Below are positions 1-8,548 of a stretch of DNA of 52,373 nt, in pieces. The position numbers and the translations under genes are program-made. Position 1 is the stretch's first letter, and each line of letters begins with the position of its first letter. This DNA comes from Pseudomonadota bacterium (GTDB lineage: Bacteria > Pseudomonadota > Alphaproteobacteria > Rhizobiales > Rhizobiaceae). The notes below the pieces were generated by a model that worked only from the letters and a program-made list of their open reading frames with translations, searched no databases and had not been told where the DNA came from. The DNA lies in assembly GCA_023399465.1 (NCBI GenBank), contig JAEWPB010000090.1, positions 1-52,373 of the forward strand. Direction: 5' to 3'.

Positions 1-196
1 GGCGCACGCCCATCTCGCTCATCGCATGAACGATGCGCCGATGCACCGGCTTCAATCCATCGCGAACGTCGGGCAACGCCCGGTGCATGATGGTCGTCAG
101 CGCATACGCCAGATAGCGTTCTTCAAGCGCGGCCTTGAGGTCGACCGGCTGGATGTTCTCGTCTCCGCCCGACGGCGGCAATAGATTTTGTCCCAT
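1..196 (-). CDS. parC: DNA topoisomerase IV subunit A, N-terminal fragment
   Basis: ParC is the breakage-reunion subunit of topoisomerase IV, which with ParE unlinks daughter chromosomes. Only the first 65 codons lie in the window; the gene runs off the left edge. The visible N-terminus contains the conserved opening of GyrA/ParC proteins, with the segments LEERYLAYALTTIMHRALPD and VRDGLKPVHRRIVHAM, the latter being the start of the DNA-binding winged-helix region. ParC rather than GyrA is chosen because the short leader (MGQNLLPPSGG) and the YALTTIMHRALPD wording match rhizobial ParC; GyrA usually reads YAMSVIVSRALPD. The only Shine-Dalgarno-like run is AAGG, very close to the ATG, so the start is likely but not certain. 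Active-site Tyr is outside the window. Confidence 0.88.
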   Translation of the reverse strand, partial: MGQNLLPPSGGDENIQPVDLKAALEERYLAYALTTIMHRALPDVRDGLKPVHRRIVHAMSEMGVR

Positions 197-453
197 GGAC
201 CTTGACTATCCGAGATGTCCCCGGTCGGCAAGAAATCAGGGGGAACAGGCTGTGGATATATTGTCGCGATTCCCCTTGGTTTGCAGGGCATGACGCCCTG
301 CCGACGCTCCGCCAACAGCCCCTCCCGACAATTGCTGAAACCTGTTGCAGAAATACGACTGCCTGCCGCAACCCGTCATGGTAGCGGCAGTAGCGGCGTT
401 TCCACCAAGATACCATTTCGTTTTATGATCAGCCTCTTATTAGGAACAAGACA

Positions 454-882
454 ATGCTCTCCATGGTAAAAAGGCTTGCGGTCCTCGCAGCCGCCACACT
501 TCTACTCTCAGCGACGGCGCAAGCTGACGACAACGGCAGAACGGTTCCCGCCAACCGGGAAACCGCGATCGGCTTTCATGCAGCCATCAGCGATCTCCAC
601 TGCGCCCATACCGGCAAACCCACGATCAAAGTCACCGCCCCGCCGAAGCATGGGACGCTCCGCTTCGAATGGACCACGATCAAGTTCGACGGTCGGACCA
701 CCACCGTCGACATGATGGCGTGCAAGGGCAAGTCGATCCGCGGCATGGCAATCTATTACCGCCCGAACAAGGGTTTCAAGGGCGAAGACCAGGTGAAGAT
801 CGGCATGATCCGAAACGCCTACTACATGGGCAGCGCCGCGCGGCAGGCCGATGTCCTGCAATACGACATCACCGTGAAATAA
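454..882 (+). CDS. exported Ig-like-fold protein of unknown function
   Basis: 142 residues. Residues 1-24 form a signal peptide (basic start, hydrophobic LAVLAAATLLLSA, cleavage near AQA-DD), so the mature protein is about 118 residues and should be periplasmic or secreted. It has two cysteines that could form a disulfide. The middle reads like a bacterial cadherin or Ig-like repeat of the Big_9 type: APPKHGTL, later YYRPNKGFKGEDQVKI, resembling the family pattern P-x-H-G-T followed by Y-x-P-N-x-G-F-x-G-x-D. I infer a single beta-sandwich domain; no catalytic motif is visible. An AGGAAC run about 10 bases before the ATG supports this start. It stands alone, 187 bp before another exported protein on the same strand, with a GC-rich hairpin between them. 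Function unknown. Confidence 0.8.
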   Translation: MLSMVKRLAVLAAATLLLSATAQADDNGRTVPANRETAIGFHAAISDLHCAHTGKPTIKVTAPPKHGTLRFEWTTIKFDGRTTTVDMMACKGKSIRGMAIYYRPNKGFKGEDQVKIGMIRNAYYMGSAARQADVLQYDITVK

Positions 883-908
883 CCTGTCTGCATACTTGGA
901 AGAAAGCG

Positions 909-948
909 ATTGCGGCGGCGCCGGCAAAGAGCCTTCGGCCGCCGCAAT
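909..948 (+). terminator. GC-rich hairpin after the Ig-like protein gene
   Basis: An 11-bp perfect stem (909-919 with 938-948, arm ATTGCGGCGGC) encloses an 18-base loop that can itself pair partly. It begins 27 bp after the stop at 882. No U-run follows, so it is either a weak intrinsic terminator or an RNA-stabilising hairpin. Confidence 0.45.
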
Positions 949-988
949 TCGTTCGCAAAGTGCCTGCACAAGAATACCGAATTCTAAG

Positions 989-1013
989 ATTCCCCCGCTT
1001 ACAAAGGGGGGAT
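989..1013 (+). other. C-tract/G-tract hairpin upstream of the 397-aa exported protein
   Basis: An 8-bp stem with one G-U pair (989-996 with 1006-1013; C5 run against G6 run) around a 9-base loop. It ends 57 bp before the next start codon, so it may lie in the 5' leader of that gene. No role can be assigned from sequence. Confidence 0.4.
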
Positions 1014-1069
1014 CGACAAGAGATTTATGCGAAATCCGGACACGCCAACATTCAAAAGGAATATTGCTT

Positions 1070-2263
1070 ATGACCTATTTCCGCCATACGCGCCTGCTGC
1101 TCGGCAGCGCCGCGCTCATCGCCCTCGCGGCGCCGGCATATGCGCTCGACGGAACGGACCTGCTCAACAAGTTCAATGCTGTGTATTCGGTGCAGTACGG
1201 CACCACCATCACCGCGAAATCGATCAATGTCGACGGCACCACGGTCACGATGACCGGCGTCGGCATGAAGAGCGAAGGTACCGAGGAGACCATCGGAGAT
1301 CTGACGCTGAACAACGTCGCGGAAGACGGCAAGGGCGGCTACACGATCGGCGAAGCTCTGTTCCCTGACGTCAACGTCACCGAGGACGGCAGCACGCTCA
1401 CCGCCAAGGACCTGTCGATGAACGACATCGCCATTCCTGGCGACACGACCAAGAACACTCTGGATTCGCTGCTTTGGGTCGAAAGCATACGCGTTGGTCC
1501 CGTGACCGTCTCGGAGGGCGGCAAGGAGATGTTCTCGCTTTCCGAAATCAAGGCCGACTTCACCAAGCGCGACGGCAATACCGGCCTCGACTGGGAGATC
1601 GTCTTCGGCGGGCTCAAAGCGGATGTCAGCAAGGCCGAGGACGCCTCGACCAAGGATGCCCTGCAGGCGCTCGACATCCAGCAGATCGAGGGCGAAATGT
1701 CGCTGACCGGCGGCTGGGAACTCGCATCGGGAACCGTCGACATCACGGAATACGCCCTCGATTTCACCGACATCGGCCGCCTGAGCTTCTCCCTAAGCTT
1801 CTCCGGCTACACCATGGAGTTGATGCGCTCGATGCAGGAATCGATGAAGGCGCTCGAACTCAACGTGGCTGACGAGCAGGCCCAGCAGGCCGCCGGTTTC
1901 GCAATGATGGGCATGGCGCAGCAACTGACCTTCAACAGCGCGTCCCTCAGCTTCACCGACGCCTCGATCACCATGCGGCTGATGGAGTACTTCGGCAAGG
2001 AACAGGGCATGTCCGGACGCGAGTTCGCGCAGTCGGTAAAGGGCATGGTGCCGTTGATGGTGGCAGAGCTCAACATGCCGGAACTGCAGAAGCAGATTAC
2101 GGAAGCCGTATCGACCTATATCGACGACCCGCAGAACATCACGATCAGCGCCGAACCCGAAACGCCGGTCCCCTTCCCGATGATCATGGGCGCCGTGCTG
2201 GGCAACCCGGATTCCCTGCCGCAGGTCCTCGGCGTCACGGTCAGCGCTAACGACGAAGAATAA
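1070..2263 (+). CDS. exported beta-rich protein of unknown function
   Basis: 397 residues. The start is the ATG at 1070, nine bases after an AAAAGGA ribosome site; the reading frame is open further upstream but that part lacks a signal peptide. Residues 1-24 are a clear signal peptide with cleavage after AYA. The mature protein has no cysteine, is acidic, and is built from many alternating-hydrophobic stretches (for example TAKSINVDGTTVTMTG and GEMSLTGGWELASGTVDITE), suggesting long beta-sheets, followed by a helical part around residues 245-360. The layout recalls periplasmic proteins of the AsmA/DUF945 kind, but I recognise no named domain, so this is only an impression. A strong intrinsic terminator follows at once, so it is probably transcribed alone or with the small exported gene upstream. 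Confidence 0.82.
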   Translation: MTYFRHTRLLLGSAALIALAAPAYALDGTDLLNKFNAVYSVQYGTTITAKSINVDGTTVTMTGVGMKSEGTEETIGDLTLNNVAEDGKGGYTIGEALFPDVNVTEDGSTLTAKDLSMNDIAIPGDTTKNTLDSLLWVESIRVGPVTVSEGGKEMFSLSEIKADFTKRDGNTGLDWEIVFGGLKADVSKAEDASTKDALQALDIQQIEGEMSLTGGWELASGTVDITEYALDFTDIGRLSFSLSFSGYTMELMRSMQESMKALELNVADEQAQQAAGFAMMGMAQQLTFNSASLSFTDASITMRLMEYFGKEQGMSGREFAQSVKGMVPLMVAELNMPELQKQITEAVSTYIDDPQNITISAEPETPVPFPMIMGAVLGNPDSLPQVLGVTVSANDEE

Positions 2264-2280
2264 GGATCACACCGATCCCA

Positions 2281-2318
2281 AACAAAAACCCGGCAGCTCC
2301 CACTGCCGGGTTTTTGTT
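2281..2318 (+). terminator. intrinsic terminator after the 397-aa exported protein
   Basis: A 16-bp perfect stem (2281-2296 with 2303-2318), GC-rich at the top and A/T at the base, with a 6-base loop and the run TTTTTGTTTT on the plus strand. It starts 18 bp after the stop. Confidence 0.92.
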
Positions 2319-2395
2319 TTCACGCAGGCGTGGCCGGCAAGAAGATCTTGGCCGCTGACAAAGTGCGCGTGTTGCAACATGGCCAGAAACGAAAA

Positions 2396-2423
2396 GGCCC
2401 GGCGGTGAGATCACCGCCGGGCC
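2396..2423 (-). terminator. intrinsic terminator of aspS
   Basis: A GC-rich 13-bp palindromic stem (2396-2408 with 2411-2423). Read on the minus strand it is followed by TTTTCGTTTC. It lies 24 bp past the aspS stop codon. Confidence 0.85.
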
Positions 2424-2446
2424 CTGATCAGGTCGCCTCGGGAAGG

Positions 2447-4237
2447 TCAGTCCTTCTTGACCGGCGGGATCGGACGGATCGCCAGTTCGCGAAGCTGCGC
2501 CGGGGTTGCCGGCGACGGCGCGCCCATCAACAGGTCCTGCGCCTGCTGGTTCATCGGGAACAGCGAGATCTCGCGCAGGTTCTTGGCGCCGACGAGCAGC
2601 ATGACCACGCGGTCGATGCCGGCCGCCATGCCGCCATGCGGCGGTGCGCCGTACTGGAATGCGCGGTAGAGGCCACCGAAGCGCTCCTCGACGTCAGCCT
2701 GGGTAAGGCCGACCTTCTCGAATGCCTTGACCATCAGTTCCGGCGACTGGTTACGGATCGAGCCCGAAGCGATTTCGAAGCCGTTGCAGACCATGTCGTA
2801 CTGATAGGCCTTGATCGACAGCGGATCATCGCCGTTCAGCGCATCGAGGCCGCCCTGCGGCATCGAGAACGGGTTGTGGGCGAAGTCGACGCGCTTCTCG
2901 TCCTCGTTCCATTCGTAGAACGGGAAGTCTACGATCCAGCACAGCTCGAAGCGATCACGGTCGACGAGGTTCAGTTCCTCGCCGGCGCGGGTGCGGGCTT
3001 CACCTGCGAACTTGTAGAACTTCGCAGGATCGCCGGCGACGAAGAAGCAGGCGTCGCCTGCTTCGAGGCCGAGCTGCGTGCGGATGGCGTCGGTGCGCTC
3101 CTCGCCGATGTTCTTGGCGAGGGGACCGGAGCCGGCGAGCTTGCCGTCTTCTTCCTTCCAGAAGATGTAGCCGAGGCCCGGCTGGCCCTGGCTCTGCGCC
3201 CAGGCATTCATGCGGTCGCAGAACGCGCGGGAGCCACCGGTCTTGGCCGGGATGGCCCAGACTTCGACCTTCGGGTTGGAGGCGATCATGTTGGCGAACA
3301 CCTTGAAGCCGGAGCCGGCGAAGTGCTCGGTCACGGCCTGCATCTCGATCGGGTTGCGAAGATCCGGCTTGTCGGAGCCGTACTTGCGGATCGCGGTGTC
3401 GTAGGGGATGCGCGGGAAGGTCTGCGTCACCGGCTTGCCGTCGGCGAACTCCTCGAAGATGCCGCGCATGATCGGTTCCATCGTCTGCCAGACGTCTTCC
3501 TGCTCGACGAAGCTCATCTCGAGGTCGAGCTGGTAGAATTCGCCCGGCAGGCGGTCGGCGCGCGGATCTTCGTCACGGAAGCACGGCGCGATCTGGAAGT
3601 AGCGGTCGAAACCGGCCACCATCAGGAGCTGCTTGTACTGCTGCGGCGCCTGCGGCAGCGCATAGAAGGTGCCGGGATGGATACGGCTCGGCACGAGGAA
3701 GTCGCGTGCGCCTTCCGGCGAGGACGCGGTCAGGATCGGCGTCGAGTATTCGGTGAAGCCGACATCGCCCATGCGGCGACGCATGGAGGCAATGATCTGG
3801 GTGCGCTTGACGATGTTCCTGTGCAGGGTCTCGCGGCGAAGGTCGAGGAAGCGGTACTTGAGGCGTACGTCTTCCGGATAGTCCGGCTCGCCGAAGACCG
3901 GCAGCGGCAGTTCCTTGGCCGCCGAAAGCACTTCGATTTCCTTGGCGTAGAGTTCGATCTCGCCGGTCGGCATGTTCTTGTTGACCGTCTCTTCGGTACG
4001 GGCCTTGACGAGACCGTCGATACGGATGACCCACTCGCCGCGCACGACTTCGGCGATCTTGAAGGCCGGGCTGTCGGGGTCGGCGACGACCTGGGTCATG
4101 CCGTAGTGGTCGCGAAGGTCGATGAACAAGACGCCGCCATGGTCACGAACGCGGTGAACCCAGCCGGAAAGGCGGGCGGTGGTGCCGACGTCGGCTTTCC
4201 GAAGGGCGGCACATGTATGGCTGCGATAACGATGCAT
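2447..4237 (-). CDS. aspS: aspartyl-tRNA synthetase
   Basis: Charges tRNA with aspartate in the cytoplasm; class II synthetase, 596 residues, normal for the bacterial type. The start chosen is MHRYRSHTCAALR at 4237, which matches the family N-terminus; the frame is open 12 codons further upstream without homology. In order: OB-fold anticodon-binding domain (about 1-105), class II catalytic core with motif 2 (CFRDEDPRADRLPGEF) near 220, the bacterial GAD insertion (about 290-410), and motif 3 (GIDRVVMLL) near 535. Residue His33 in the RDHGG loop sits where Escherichia coli has Leu; His here is associated with non-discriminating enzymes that also charge tRNA-Asn for later amidation by GatCAB. 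This is expected if the organism lacks asnS, but is inference. Monocistronic with its own terminator. Confidence 0.97.
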   Translation of the reverse strand: MHRYRSHTCAALRKADVGTTARLSGWVHRVRDHGGVLFIDLRDHYGMTQVVADPDSPAFKIAEVVRGEWVIRIDGLVKARTEETVNKNMPTGEIELYAKEIEVLSAAKELPLPVFGEPDYPEDVRLKYRFLDLRRETLHRNIVKRTQIIASMRRRMGDVGFTEYSTPILTASSPEGARDFLVPSRIHPGTFYALPQAPQQYKQLLMVAGFDRYFQIAPCFRDEDPRADRLPGEFYQLDLEMSFVEQEDVWQTMEPIMRGIFEEFADGKPVTQTFPRIPYDTAIRKYGSDKPDLRNPIEMQAVTEHFAGSGFKVFANMIASNPKVEVWAIPAKTGGSRAFCDRMNAWAQSQGQPGLGYIFWKEEDGKLAGSGPLAKNIGEERTDAIRTQLGLEAGDACFFVAGDPAKFYKFAGEARTRAGEELNLVDRDRFELCWIVDFPFYEWNEDEKRVDFAHNPFSMPQGGLDALNGDDPLSIKAYQYDMVCNGFEIASGSIRNQSPELMVKAFEKVGLTQADVEERFGGLYRAFQYGAPPHGGMAAGIDRVVMLLVGAKNLREISLFPMNQQAQDLLMGAPSPATPAQLRELAIRPIPPVKKD

Positions 4238-4466
4238 CTTTGTCGATCCTGGGCTTAAGGCGTGGGGCAGCACGGAGGCCTTGGGAGGCGCATTTCGGCT
4301 GCCTAGTAAATCGGGCGGAAAAGCGCATGACCGGTCCGATTTGTCAAGACTCCGGCCAAAGTTGTCGCGTTTTAAGCTGTTTTTATCGCATGTCCTCTAA
4401 TACAACCGCAAAGCACTTTCACATCTCTGAGTCTGCATTCCCCTCACCTTCCAGGCCCCTTCCCCC

Positions 4467-5705
4467 ATGAGCCAGATACGCCCCCTGATTCCCCTGCTCG
4501 TCACCGCCGGCATCCTCATTGGCGGCAATGGCCTCCAGGGCACCTATATTTCGCTGCGCGCCCTCGAAGAAGGTTTCTCGGCATCGCTCATCGGCCTGGT
4601 CGGCACCGGCTATAATATCGGCTTTGCCATCGGCTGCATCTATGTCACGCGCATTCTGCGCTCGATCGGCCATATCCGCACCTTTTCCGCGATGGCGGCG
4701 ATCGCTTCGGCAGCATCGATCGCCATGGTGCTGCTCATCGATCCGTGGTTCTGGTTCCTGATGCGTCTGATCGCGGGGCTCTGTTTTGCAGCCCTCTTCG
4801 CCACCGTCGAAAGCTGGCTCAACGCCCGTGTCACCAATTCCAACCGGGCGCGCACGCTGTCGATCTACCGCCTGGTGGATCTCGGCTCGGTAACCGCCGC
4901 GCAGTACCTGATCCCGAGCGTGGGCATCGGCGGGTTCCAGCTCTTTGCCATCATCTCGATGGCGCTGACGCTGTCGCTGGTGCCGATCTCGTTTGCCGAC
5001 CGCTCCAGCCCCGGCGCGCCGCAGGAAATCAAGTTCGACGTCAAGGCGCTGTGGAACATCTCGCCGCTGGCGACCGTCGGCTGCATCGTCGTCGGCCTGA
5101 CCAACTCCACCTTCCGATCGCTCGGACCGATCTACGCCGAAGGCATCGGGCTTTCGATCACCGCCATCGCCACGTTCATGAGCCTCGGCATCGTCGGCGG
5201 CGTCGTGCTGCAGTATCCGCTCGGCATCTACTCCGACCGGCTGGACCGCCGTCTCGTCATCCTGTTCGCCACCTTCGGCTCCCTGATTTCTGGCCTTTAC
5301 CTGGCCTTCTACGCCGGCAGCGACGAATGGCGGAACTTCGCCGGCATCTTCGTCTTCGGCGCGTTCGCCATGCCGCTTTATTCGCTCTGCTCGGCCCATG
5401 CCAACGACCATGCCGCCGAGGGGCAGCATGCGCTGGTTTCGGCCGGGATGCTGTTCTTCTGGTCGCTTGGCGCAATCATCGGGCCGCTGTTTGCGTCCTT
5501 CATGCTCGACCTTTTCGGCCCGCAGGCGCTGTTCCTCTACACCGCGATCGTGCTTGCCGCCTTCATGGCCTATACCATCCAGCGGATGATGGTGCGCGAC
5601 GCCGTTCCGGCCAAGGCGCGCTCGCGCCGCTTCCGCAACCTGCTGCGCACCTCGTTCTTCTTCAACAAGCTGGCGGCACCGGCCGAGGAGCGCAAGGACT
5701 CGTGA
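4467..5705 (+). CDS. MFS transporter, YcaD-like
   Basis: Inner-membrane secondary transporter of the major facilitator superfamily, 412 residues, with about 12 hydrophobic segments. Segment 1 begins at residue 6 (PLIPLLVTAGILIGGNGLQG), and the two six-helix halves are joined by a polar loop near 180-200 (ADRSSPGAPQEIKFD). The loop between helices 2 and 3 carries basic residues (TRILRSIGHIR), and the helix 8-9 loop (YSDRLDRR) has the repeat of the MFS signature. The family resembles YcaD-type carriers, whose substrates are mostly unknown, so no substrate is proposed. The C-terminal tail (about 370-412) is strongly basic and cytoplasmic. No clear Shine-Dalgarno is seen before the ATG. It is divergent from aspS, and the multicopper oxidase follows 106 bp later. 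Confidence 0.9.
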   Translation: MSQIRPLIPLLVTAGILIGGNGLQGTYISLRALEEGFSASLIGLVGTGYNIGFAIGCIYVTRILRSIGHIRTFSAMAAIASAASIAMVLLIDPWFWFLMRLIAGLCFAALFATVESWLNARVTNSNRARTLSIYRLVDLGSVTAAQYLIPSVGIGGFQLFAIISMALTLSLVPISFADRSSPGAPQEIKFDVKALWNISPLATVGCIVVGLTNSTFRSLGPIYAEGIGLSITAIATFMSLGIVGGVVLQYPLGIYSDRLDRRLVILFATFGSLISGLYLAFYAGSDEWRNFAGIFVFGAFAMPLYSLCSAHANDHAAEGQHALVSAGMLFFWSLGAIIGPLFASFMLDLFGPQALFLYTAIVLAAFMAYTIQRMMVRDAVPAKARSRRFRNLLRTSFFFNKLAAPAEERKDS

Positions 5706-5811
5706 GCCTCCCGGGGGCCAGGAGGCTGCGGCAACTTGGCCGCGACGCAAGTATTGCTGATTGCGCCACTCAAATTTAGAACGGACATGGCATCATGCTC
5801 AGGAGATACCG

Positions 5812-7203
5812 ATGGCCGTTCTCACCCGACGCAACCTGTTGAAGGCCTCGGCCATCGCCGGGGCATATGGCCTCGGACTTGGCGCGGCTCACCGCTTTGG
5901 CATTGCCGCCCCGGCACCTGAAAGCACGCTTCTCACGGCAAGATCGACTTCGGCCAGGCTCTCCGGCGAGGCAGAGACAAGCGGCGTCATGACCTATGGC
6001 GACGGCGGCATGCCGCCGACGCTTCGGGCCGTGCGCGGCAAGCCGTTCGCCGCAAGGCTGCTCAACAGCCTCGACGAACCGACGACGATCCACTGGCATG
6101 GTTTGCGGGTCCCCAACGAGATGGACGGCGTACCCTTCCTCACCCAGCCCTATGTCTATTCCGGCGATACGTTCGACTACGCGTTCACGCCGCCCGATGC
6201 CGGCACCTTCTGGTATCATCCCCACTGCAACACGTTGATGCAGATGGGCCGCGGCCTGACCGGGCTGATGATCGTCGAAAATCCCGATGATCCTGAGTTC
6301 GATGCCGAGATCGCCCTCAACCTGCGCGACTGGCGGCTTGGCGGCGATGGCCAGTTCATCGAGCAGTTCAAGCCGCGCGACGCCGCCCGTGGCGGCACTT
6401 TCGGCACCATCAGGACCGCGAACTGGCAGCAGGAACCGCAATACGATGCGCCGTCCGGCGGCATCGTGCGCCTGCGCATCGCCGCGACCGACGTCACCCG
6501 CCTCTATTCGCTGAAGATCGAGGGAGCAACCGCCGATGTCATCGCCATCGATGGCAATCCGGTGCCTGCCCGCTTTGCCCTCGACGTGCTGATGATCGGT
6601 CCCGGGCAGCGCCTCGACCTCGCCGTCAGGATACCGGACGGCGAAGGGGAAATCGTGCGGCTGGAGGATGTGCGCGCCAGCAGCGTGAAAACCGTTGCGG
6701 CGCTCCGCTCGGTCGGGTCCTCGCTAAAGCGCGACCTGCGGGATCTCGCGCCCCTGCCCGGCAATCCCGTAGCAGACGCCGACCTGTCGTCGGCCCGGGA
6801 AATCCCCTTCGTCCTCAGCGCTACGGCGGAAGACGTCGCGATCGACAGCATTTGCGGTTCGATCGGCTATTCGTTCTGGGCGATCAACAAGGTGCCGTGG
6901 CCGGGCGACACCAGCGATCCAACCGCACCGCTTGCCGAGCTGAAGCTCGGCCGGAGCTATGTCTTCAACCTCGAGAATCCGACGCCGCGCGCCCATCCCA
7001 TCCACCTGCACGGCATGAGCTTCAAGGTGATTTCCTCGTCGACGCGGGCGGTCATGCCGCTCGTCTCGGACACCTACCTGATGCAGCCCGACGAGAAGGT
7101 GAAGCTGGCGTTGGTTGCCGACAATCCCGGCGACTGGGTGTTCCACTGCCACATCATCGAACACCAGAAGACCGGCATGACCGGCTATATCAGGGTCGTG
7201 TAA
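5812..7203 (+). CDS. Tat-exported multicopper oxidase
   Basis: Oxidises a substrate (Cu(I), a metal or a phenolic compound) while reducing oxygen to water, in the periplasm. 463 residues. The start at 5812 follows AGGAGA and gives a Tat signal, TRRNLLKAS plus a hydrophobic stretch ending near residue 33. All four copper motifs are present: HWHG at residue 94, WYHPH at 134, HPIHLHG at 395 and HCHIIEHQKTGM at 445, so the three trinuclear-cluster motifs and the type 1 site with axial Met456 look intact. Three cupredoxin domains are implied by length. The Met-rich insert of CueO is absent, so copper resistance is not assured; laccase-like or CopA-like roles remain possible. Between an MFS gene and rnd; no metal regulator or chaperone is adjacent. 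Confidence 0.93.
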   Translation: MAVLTRRNLLKASAIAGAYGLGLGAAHRFGIAAPAPESTLLTARSTSARLSGEAETSGVMTYGDGGMPPTLRAVRGKPFAARLLNSLDEPTTIHWHGLRVPNEMDGVPFLTQPYVYSGDTFDYAFTPPDAGTFWYHPHCNTLMQMGRGLTGLMIVENPDDPEFDAEIALNLRDWRLGGDGQFIEQFKPRDAARGGTFGTIRTANWQQEPQYDAPSGGIVRLRIAATDVTRLYSLKIEGATADVIAIDGNPVPARFALDVLMIGPGQRLDLAVRIPDGEGEIVRLEDVRASSVKTVAALRSVGSSLKRDLRDLAPLPGNPVADADLSSAREIPFVLSATAEDVAIDSICGSIGYSFWAINKVPWPGDTSDPTAPLAELKLGRSYVFNLENPTPRAHPIHLHGMSFKVISSSTRAVMPLVSDTYLMQPDEKVKLALVADNPGDWVFHCHIIEHQKTGMTGYIRVV

Positions 7204-7288
7204 GCGTCGTATTGCCGCGTTTGTATTGACATCGGGGGTGGAAAGAGGAAGGAAAGACGATCTTCTCTTCCTCAAGAACGAAACTGAT

Positions 7289-8461
7289 ATGATCGAAACA
7301 ACAGCCGAACTCGAGGCCGCCTGCAAAGAACTCGCGAAGTCCGATTTCATTACCATAGATACCGAGTTCCTCCGCGAAACGACATTCTGGCCGGTCCTGT
7401 GCCTGATCCAGATGGCGAGCCCCACGATGGAAGTGCTGGTCGATCCGCTGGCGAAGGGCATCGATCTCAAGCCGTTCTTCGAACTGATGGCCGATTCGTC
7501 CGTCGTCAAAGTGTTTCACGCGGCGCGACAGGATATCGAGATCATCCATCACCTCGGCAACCTCATCCCGCATCCGATCTTCGATACGCAGGTCGCCGCC
7601 ATGGTCTGCGGCTTCGGCGATTCGGTTTCCTACGACCAGCTGGTCAACCGGACCAAGGGCGTCCATATCGACAAGTCGTCGCGCTTCACCGACTGGAGCC
7701 ACCGGCCGCTGTCCGCCAAGCAGCTCGACTATGCGCTTGCCGACGTCACCCATCTGCGCGACGTCTATCTGTCGCTGAAGGCACAGCTCGAACGCGAGGG
7801 GCGGACGCTGTGGCTCAAGGAGGAAATGGACATCCTCGAGGCGCCCGAAACCTACGACATTCATCCCGACGACGCATGGCAGCGGCTGAAGATGCGGGTC
7901 AAGAAGCCGCAGGAACTGGCCGTGCTCAAGTTCATCGCCGCCTGGCGCGAACGCGAGGCCCGCGCGCGCAACGTGCCGCGCTCGCGCATCCTCAAGGATG
8001 ACAGCCTCTACGAAATCGCCCAGCAACAGCCGAAGGACACCGAAGCGCTCGGACGGCTTCGCTCGATCGGCAAGGGCTGGGAGCGCTCGGCCGGCGGCGC
8101 CGCCGTCATCGAGGCGGTGAATGCGGCACTTGCGCTGCCCAAGACGGAGATGCCGGCGGTGCCAAAACATGTTCCGGCACCGGAAGGTGCGGCTGCCGCC
8201 GTCGAACTGCTGAAGGTGCTGCTGAAGCTCACCGCGGAAAAACATGGCGTCGCCGCCAAGGTGATCGCCAACAGCGACGACCTCGACAAGATCGCTGCCG
8301 AGGGTGAAAAGGCGACCGTTGCCGCGCTATCGGGCTGGCGGCGCGACCTCTTCGGCGAGACCGCCCTTCGCCTGATCCAGGGCGACGTGGCCCTGCGCTT
8401 CGTCGACCGGAAGGTCGAAGCGGTCGAACTCGAGGCCAGCCCGCATCCATCGGCTGCATAG
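7289..8461 (+). CDS. rnd: ribonuclease D
   Basis: 3'-5' exoribonuclease that trims tRNA precursors and other small structured RNAs in the cytoplasm. 390 residues, the usual length. The start is the ATG at 7289 (MIETTAELEAA); an upstream TTG in frame adds 21 unconserved residues. The DEDDy exonuclease motifs are complete: Asp24 and Glu26 in TIDTEF, an Asp near 81 in HAARQDIEI, and the Y-x3-D motif in DYALADVTHL near 147-151. An HRDC domain follows (about 205-290, beginning around QELAVLKFIAAWRE), and a second, weaker HRDC-like C-terminal region is expected. A 9-bp hairpin follows the stop. Confidence 0.96.
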   Translation: MIETTAELEAACKELAKSDFITIDTEFLRETTFWPVLCLIQMASPTMEVLVDPLAKGIDLKPFFELMADSSVVKVFHAARQDIEIIHHLGNLIPHPIFDTQVAAMVCGFGDSVSYDQLVNRTKGVHIDKSSRFTDWSHRPLSAKQLDYALADVTHLRDVYLSLKAQLEREGRTLWLKEEMDILEAPETYDIHPDDAWQRLKMRVKKPQELAVLKFIAAWREREARARNVPRSRILKDDSLYEIAQQQPKDTEALGRLRSIGKGWERSAGGAAVIEAVNAALALPKTEMPAVPKHVPAPEGAAAAVELLKVLLKLTAEKHGVAAKVIANSDDLDKIAAEGEKATVAALSGWRRDLFGETALRLIQGDVALRFVDRKVEAVELEASPHPSAA

Positions 8462-8470
8462 TGAGCACCA

Positions 8471-8502
8471 GCGGTCGCGTCAGGGGATGACGGCGCGACC
8501 GC
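8471..8502 (+). terminator. possible terminator of rnd
   Basis: A 9-bp perfect GC-rich stem (GCGGTCGCG, 8471-8479 with 8494-8502) 9 bp after rnd, followed by CCTTTCGG. The U-run is poor, so termination may be weak. Confidence 0.45.
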
Positions 8503-8548
8503 CCTTTCGGAGCATTTACTCTTTCCCGCCAAGTTCCTAATAAAGGGC

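Noticed and set aside
2330..4258. Long plus-strand frame opposite aspS
   Set aside because: It is the mirror of a well-conserved gene in GC-rich DNA and has no recognisable domain or ribosome site.
4238..4466. T-box or other riboswitch ahead of aspS, and a TTGACA at 4342-4347 (minus strand)
   Set aside because: No T-box structure is seen, and the -35-like box has no acceptable -10 partner at 16-18 bp.
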